22,822 bases of DNA from an uncultured Collinsella sp. (lineage in GTDB: Bacteria > Actinomycetota > Coriobacteriia > Coriobacteriales > Coriobacteriaceae): assembly GCA_900544385.1 (NCBI GenBank), contig UQVD01000023.1:1-22822 (forward strand). Reading direction: 5' to 3'. Below the pieces are notes generated by a model. It did not search any database and was not told the DNA's origin. It was given only the letters and a program-made list of their open reading frames with translations. Position numbers and translations under genes: made by a program. Position 1 is the stretch's first letter; each line of letters opens with the position of its first letter. Positions 19,536 to 22,822 of the stretch are shown one piece after another.

Positions 19536-21335
19536 ATGCAGCCCAAGCATTCTGCTATTGTCGCGGGCCTGACGTTGGCGCTTTCGTTTGGCGCCGTTTC
19601 CGCGCCGGCACCCGCCGCTGCCGAGGAGCCCACGCCGGGCGTTGCTTCGGATGCCACCGATATCGATAAGGGTCTCTACACCCAGCAGTCCTTCTCGGGC
19701 GTGCTGAGGTCGGTCCAGGGCGTTTCGTTTGTCAACGTGACTCCCGAGATGAAGTACTTTACCAAGTACGAGAGCCATGGCAACTACAACCAGGGCTTCT
19801 CGTATGGCGACGGTTATAACGCGCTGGGCTATTACCAGTTCGACCGGCGTTGGTCGCTCATTCCGTTTATGAAGCAGGCCTACAACTACAACCCCGAAAA
19901 ATACAGCATGCTCAAGGATGCGATTGATCGCGGCGGCGAAATTTCCAGCGCGAGCAATGCCATGTACGAGAACGGCCAGCTCACCGAGTTGGGCCGTATT
20001 GCGCAGGAGGCCTTCCAGGGCGCTTATAACACCGACCCTGCTGAGTTTTCGGCTCTGCAGGATGCCTATGCGTACAACTCGTACTATGCGGTGACCGAGG
20101 CGTGGCTCAAGAGCGGCCTGGGTATTGATATTTCGGGTCGCGCCGATTGCGTCAAGGGCATGGTGTGGAGCATCACCAACATGTGCGGCACCGGTGGCTG
20201 CAGGGACTTTTTCCGCTGGGCGAATCTTTCCAACGATATGTCCGACCGCGAGTTTGTGACGGCGCTCTCCAATAGCGTGGTCAACAATGTCGCCACTAAG
20301 TTTTCGAGTCAGCCCCAGTATCATGAGGGCTGGAAGAACCGCTACCGCAACGAGCTAAAGGACTGCTTGGTTTATATCGCTGAGGACGAGGCTGCCGCTG
20401 CGACGCCCGTGCAGCCCGAGCCCACGCCGGCGCCCTCGCCGACGCCTGATTCGAATGACGGCTCGAGTGACGATGCCAACGATGACAGGATGAATGCGCC
20501 CTCGACCGATGCTGACGGTAATGGCTCTGCTGGTGGCACTATCAACGACGGTTCCACCTCGAACGGCTCCGATTCGAACGGCTCTGCTGCGGGCGATTCG
20601 TCTTCAAGCTCTGCCGGCAATACGGGCAGCGCCGCCTCTGGTTCGACCGACGCTGGTTCCTCTGACTCTTCCACTGGCTCGAGCGATTCTTCCGCCGATA
20701 CTGGTTCTAGCAATGACTCTAACACTGGCGCCGCTTCTGATTCCGATGCTTCCAAGGACGACTCGAATAAGGCCCCGGACGCTCCCGTTGCTTCGCCGGA
20801 CAAGAAGCCTTCTTTCTCCGTGCAGCTTGGTTCTACGTTGGGCTCTTCGCTGATGGCTGGCGTCAATAATGGCTCGACTCAGAACAAGGACAACTCTGAT
20901 CAGGCTTCCACGGAAAAGACCGAAGCCGCAAAGGGCGACTCCAAGGACAAGGCTTCCGAGAAGACCGAATCCAATAAGGGTTCTAGCTCTGAGGAGAAGG
21001 ACGACAAATCCGCTCAGAAGAAGGACGAGAGCAAAACCGAGGGCGAAAAGAAAAAGACCGAGGACGAAAAGAAACAGTCCGAAGACGACGACAAGAGCGG
21101 TGCTGACAACCAGAATCAGGAGCAAAATGACTCCAAAACGGTGACCACCACGACCACGACGACTACAGCTACCAAGTCCTCGGGCGGCAACATGCCCAAG
21201 ACGGGCGATCTGATTGTGATGGCGAGCCTTGCCAGCGCGAGCTTGGCCACACTGGGCGCTACGTCTATCGTAAGTGGTAAGCATAAGCTCGATCAGCAGA
21301 AGAAGGCTTCTGGGGAGGACGGCTCGGAGGAGTAG
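19536..21335 (+). CDS. Secreted, sortase-anchored protein with lysozyme-like domain
   Basis: This 599-residue protein begins with a signal peptide (hydrophobic 8-22, cleavage probably after AAA at about 29). Residues ~55-285 form a folded domain with KYESHGNYNQG, GYNALGYYQFDRRWSL and an internal CVKGMVWSITNMCGTGGC segment. The KYES...GYYQF pattern resembles lysozyme-like domains of cell-wall hydrolases, including the VgrG3 C-terminal type; E79 would be the candidate catalytic acid. This is pattern recognition, not proof. Residues ~286-545 are a low-complexity Ser/Thr/Asp/Lys/Glu-rich linker. The C-terminus has MPKTG (553-557), then a hydrophobic stretch and a Lys-containing tail, which is an LPXTG-like sorting signal. 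GGGAGGA precedes the ATG. Confidence 0.85.
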   Translation: MQPKHSAIVAGLTLALSFGAVSAPAPAAAEEPTPGVASDATDIDKGLYTQQSFSGVLRSVQGVSFVNVTPEMKYFTKYESHGNYNQGFSYGDGYNALGYYQFDRRWSLIPFMKQAYNYNPEKYSMLKDAIDRGGEISSASNAMYENGQLTELGRIAQEAFQGAYNTDPAEFSALQDAYAYNSYYAVTEAWLKSGLGIDISGRADCVKGMVWSITNMCGTGGCRDFFRWANLSNDMSDREFVTALSNSVVNNVATKFSSQPQYHEGWKNRYRNELKDCLVYIAEDEAAAATPVQPEPTPAPSPTPDSNDGSSDDANDDRMNAPSTDADGNGSAGGTINDGSTSNGSDSNGSAAGDSSSSSAGNTGSAASGSTDAGSSDSSTGSSDSSADTGSSNDSNTGAASDSDASKDDSNKAPDAPVASPDKKPSFSVQLGSTLGSSLMAGVNNGSTQNKDNSDQASTEKTEAAKGDSKDKASEKTESNKGSSSEEKDDKSAQKKDESKTEGEKKKTEDEKKQSEDDDKSGADNQNQEQNDSKTVTTTTTTTTATKSSGGNMPKTGDLIVMASLASASLATLGATSIVSGKHKLDQQKKASGEDGSEE

Positions 21336-21364
21336 CCTTTCAGATTGTTTTCAAAGCGTTTGAG

Positions 21365-21400
21365 ACGGGGTCCGGTGCAGCCGCATCGGATCCCGTTTTT
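21365..21400 (+). terminator. Terminator of the surface-protein gene
   Basis: ACGGGGTCCG (21365-21374) pairs with CGGATCCCGT (21387-21396), with one G-T pair, and TTTT follows. It lies 29 nt after the stop codon. Confidence 0.9.
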
Positions 21401-21474
21401 GTTGCACAACGATTTGTTATGCCCCCCTCGGGGCGTCAGTTGCTACCGTTGCCCGAAACCTTTGCAAGTCGATA

Positions 21475-21502
21475 TTGTTGCGCTCCGCCTGCTCGTTACA
21501 AT
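21475..21502 (+). promoter_or_regulatory. Candidate promoter of the AAA-ATPase-like gene
   Basis: TTGTTG (21475-21480), a 16-nt spacer and TACAAT (21497-21502). It lies 33 nt before the GTG start codon. Confidence 0.5.
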
Positions 21503-21535
21503 GGGCATCGTGCTGCGTTAGAGGGAGAGTTTACG

Positions 21536-22773
21536 GTGTCTGAACAGGTGAATTGTGCTTTTATTCATGCGTTTGGTGCGCGGTTGCTCAATCATGCGGA
21601 TAACGCAGCTCTACTGGTTGATGTACACGACTTTTCCGATGCAATCAATCGGTGTTTACTCATCGATAAAACCATGTTTATTGCCGACGTGCTGGACTGC
21701 GACGCATCCGTTGTGTTGTGCTGTCGACCCGAGGGTTTTGGCAAGAGTATGAACCTGTCGATGCTCAGGGCTTTTCTGGAGCGTCCAGCGGTCGGTCGCG
21801 CTGGTCAGACTTTGTTTGCCGATGCTCAGATTTGGGATGCGGACGGCGGGCGTTATCGGGATGAGTACGCTTGCTATCCGGTGATATCGCTGGACTTTTC
21901 TTGCGCTGCGAGGCGTGGCGCCGCTATTGCCGACGTTGTGCGCGATGCTCTTTCGGGCGAGTGCGCCCGCCTGCTGGCGCTTTTGGAGGCTCCGGATTTA
22001 GCACGAGATAAGGTGCGTCACATCGAACGCGTTGCGCGTGGCGTAGCGAGCGCGGACGAGGTTGACTCGGTGCTTGGTGTGCTCATTGAGCTGCTGGAGA
22101 TGGCCTGCGATGAGCAGGTTGTATTGCTCGTTGATGGGTACGACGCGGCGTGGTTGGGCCGTGCGAGCGCGAGTGGCGCTTCTGGCACCGATCCGGCAGG
22201 GCTATTCGATCGTGTGCTGTTCGAGGCCATTGCCGCTGCGCACGATTCGTTGCGGCTGACGTGTCTGATGGGGGAGCGTCCCGGTCCTGCCGAAGCGGCG
22301 CTTTCTTCGCGCAGTTGCTCGTATTATCTGACGACGCCGCTTTCGACGTGGTGTGACCGTTGGTTCGGCTTTTCGGATGCCGAGGTCCAGGCTCTGTTGA
22401 ATCATGCTGGGCGCGAGGAATACCTTGATGATGCGCGTGAATGGCTCGAGGGATATCGGTTTGGTAGGGATTATTGCTCGAATCCAGCGCGTGTGATCGG
22501 TTTTCTGGACCGAGGCTGCACGGCGCCCGTGCGTGCCGATCTGTATGGATATGCCGATTGCCTGAGTAAGGTAGTTGCCGGGTGGAATCTCGACCGCCTT
22601 TCGGTCTTGTTCGATTTGCTCGAGGCCCATGGGTGCGCTGAGGTCCCGCTTTGTTTGGGCACTGCAGAGCCAGATGTCTCGCCTGACGATGGCATGTGGA
22701 CAGCGCTGTACCTGTCCGGTTTCCTGACGACAGATATGACTGAGGAGCCAGAGCATGGCGATCGCCTCCGTGC
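21536..22773 (+). CDS. AAA-ATPase-like protein (PF09820-type), truncated by contig end
   Basis: The frame starts with GTG at 21536 (GAGGGAG about 8 nt upstream), and 412 codons are seen before adapter sequence begins at 22774. The N-terminus fits the AAA-ATPase-like family often paired with a C-terminal PD-(D/E)XK nuclease: DVHDFSDAI, LLIDKTMFIADVL, then RPEGFGKSMNLSMLRAFLE. The P-loop-like segment lacks the first Gly of a normal Walker A, as is usual in this family (RPRRFGKT). The Walker B-like segment is VVLLVDGYDAAW, where the common form has DEYD; the Glu is replaced by Gly. The 3' end, including any nuclease domain, is missing. Function is unknown; roles in defence or mobile elements are proposed for relatives. 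Confidence 0.82.
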
Positions 22774-22822
22774 CTGTCTCTTATACACATCTGACGCTGC
22801 CGACGATATGCAGTGTGTAGAT
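22774..22822 (+). other. Sequencing adapter contamination (Nextera, Tn5 mosaic end plus i5)
   Basis: 22774-22792 is CTGTCTCTTATACACATCT, the Tn5 mosaic end. 22793-22806 is GACGCTGCCGACGA, the reverse complement of the Nextera i5-side primer. 22807-22814, TATGCAGT, fits the i5 index position (reverse complement ACTGCATA). 22815-22822 is GTGTAGAT, the start of the P5 adapter read in reverse. None of this is genomic. Its reverse translation gives the known artefact peptide MCIRDR. Confidence 0.98.

Noticed and set aside
20430..20800. Possible tandem repeat or CRISPR-like array
   Set aside because: The repetition is coding low complexity (Ser/Asp/Gly/Ala) in the surface-protein linker; no fixed repeat unit or spacer pattern is present.
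22083..22790. Minus-strand open frame starting MCIRDR
   Set aside because: Its start lies in the Nextera adapter; the frame is antisense to the AAA-ATPase-like gene.

Overview
The window is a piece of a high-GC, Gram-positive anaerobe. The best fit is a gut actinobacterium of class Coriobacteriia, probably Collinsella or a close relative. The grounds are an actinobacterial Rho with a long N-terminal extension, a sufCBDSU operon that uses SufU, a GGGtGRT/NifU-like gene pair, a fumarate-reductase/aspartate-oxidase type flavoprotein and a sortase-anchored surface protein. The genus is an inference from protein character; no 16S gene is present.

Layout. At 1-2038 lies the 3' part of rho; its reading frame is open to the window edge. 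Next come a membrane protein with a long acidic tail and a VanZ-like protein (2353-4210), which share a two-way terminator with a convergent ROK sugar kinase (4324-5214, minus). A class I aminotransferase (5356-6537, minus) follows. tRNA-His and tRNA-Lys (6704-6875, plus) come next, then dinD (minus) beside a possible tRNA 3'-end remnant. After these are an FAD oxidoreductase (minus) and the pair GGGtGRT protein plus NifU-like scaffold (9768-11525, minus). A divergent RAYT-like Y1-transposase relative with an altered HUH motif lies at 11929-12738.

The largest functional block is 12804-18705. The operon sufC-sufB-sufD-sufS-sufU (minus, overlapping or nearly overlapping genes) encodes Fe-S cluster assembly. 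It is divergent from an Rrf2/IscR-type regulator with three cysteines. The intergenic region carries two tandem 31-bp near-palindromes (TGGGACAA...TTGTCCCA), a strong operator candidate. A 17-nt piece of the same region recurs just past the 3' end of sufU. An MNT/HEPT nucleotidyltransferase/toxin-like pair follows the regulator by 8 nt. Two Fe-S scaffold systems (SufU and the NifU-like/GGGtGRT pair) therefore lie within 9 kb.

At 19536-21335 is a secreted, probably wall-anchored protein with a lysozyme-like or hydrolase-like N-terminal domain and an MPKTG sorting signal. The last gene, an AAA-ATPase-like protein starting with GTG at 21536, is cut off. The last 49 bases (22774-22822) are not genomic: they are the Tn5 mosaic end plus Illumina Nextera i5 adapter with an index. 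The contig should be trimmed at 22773.
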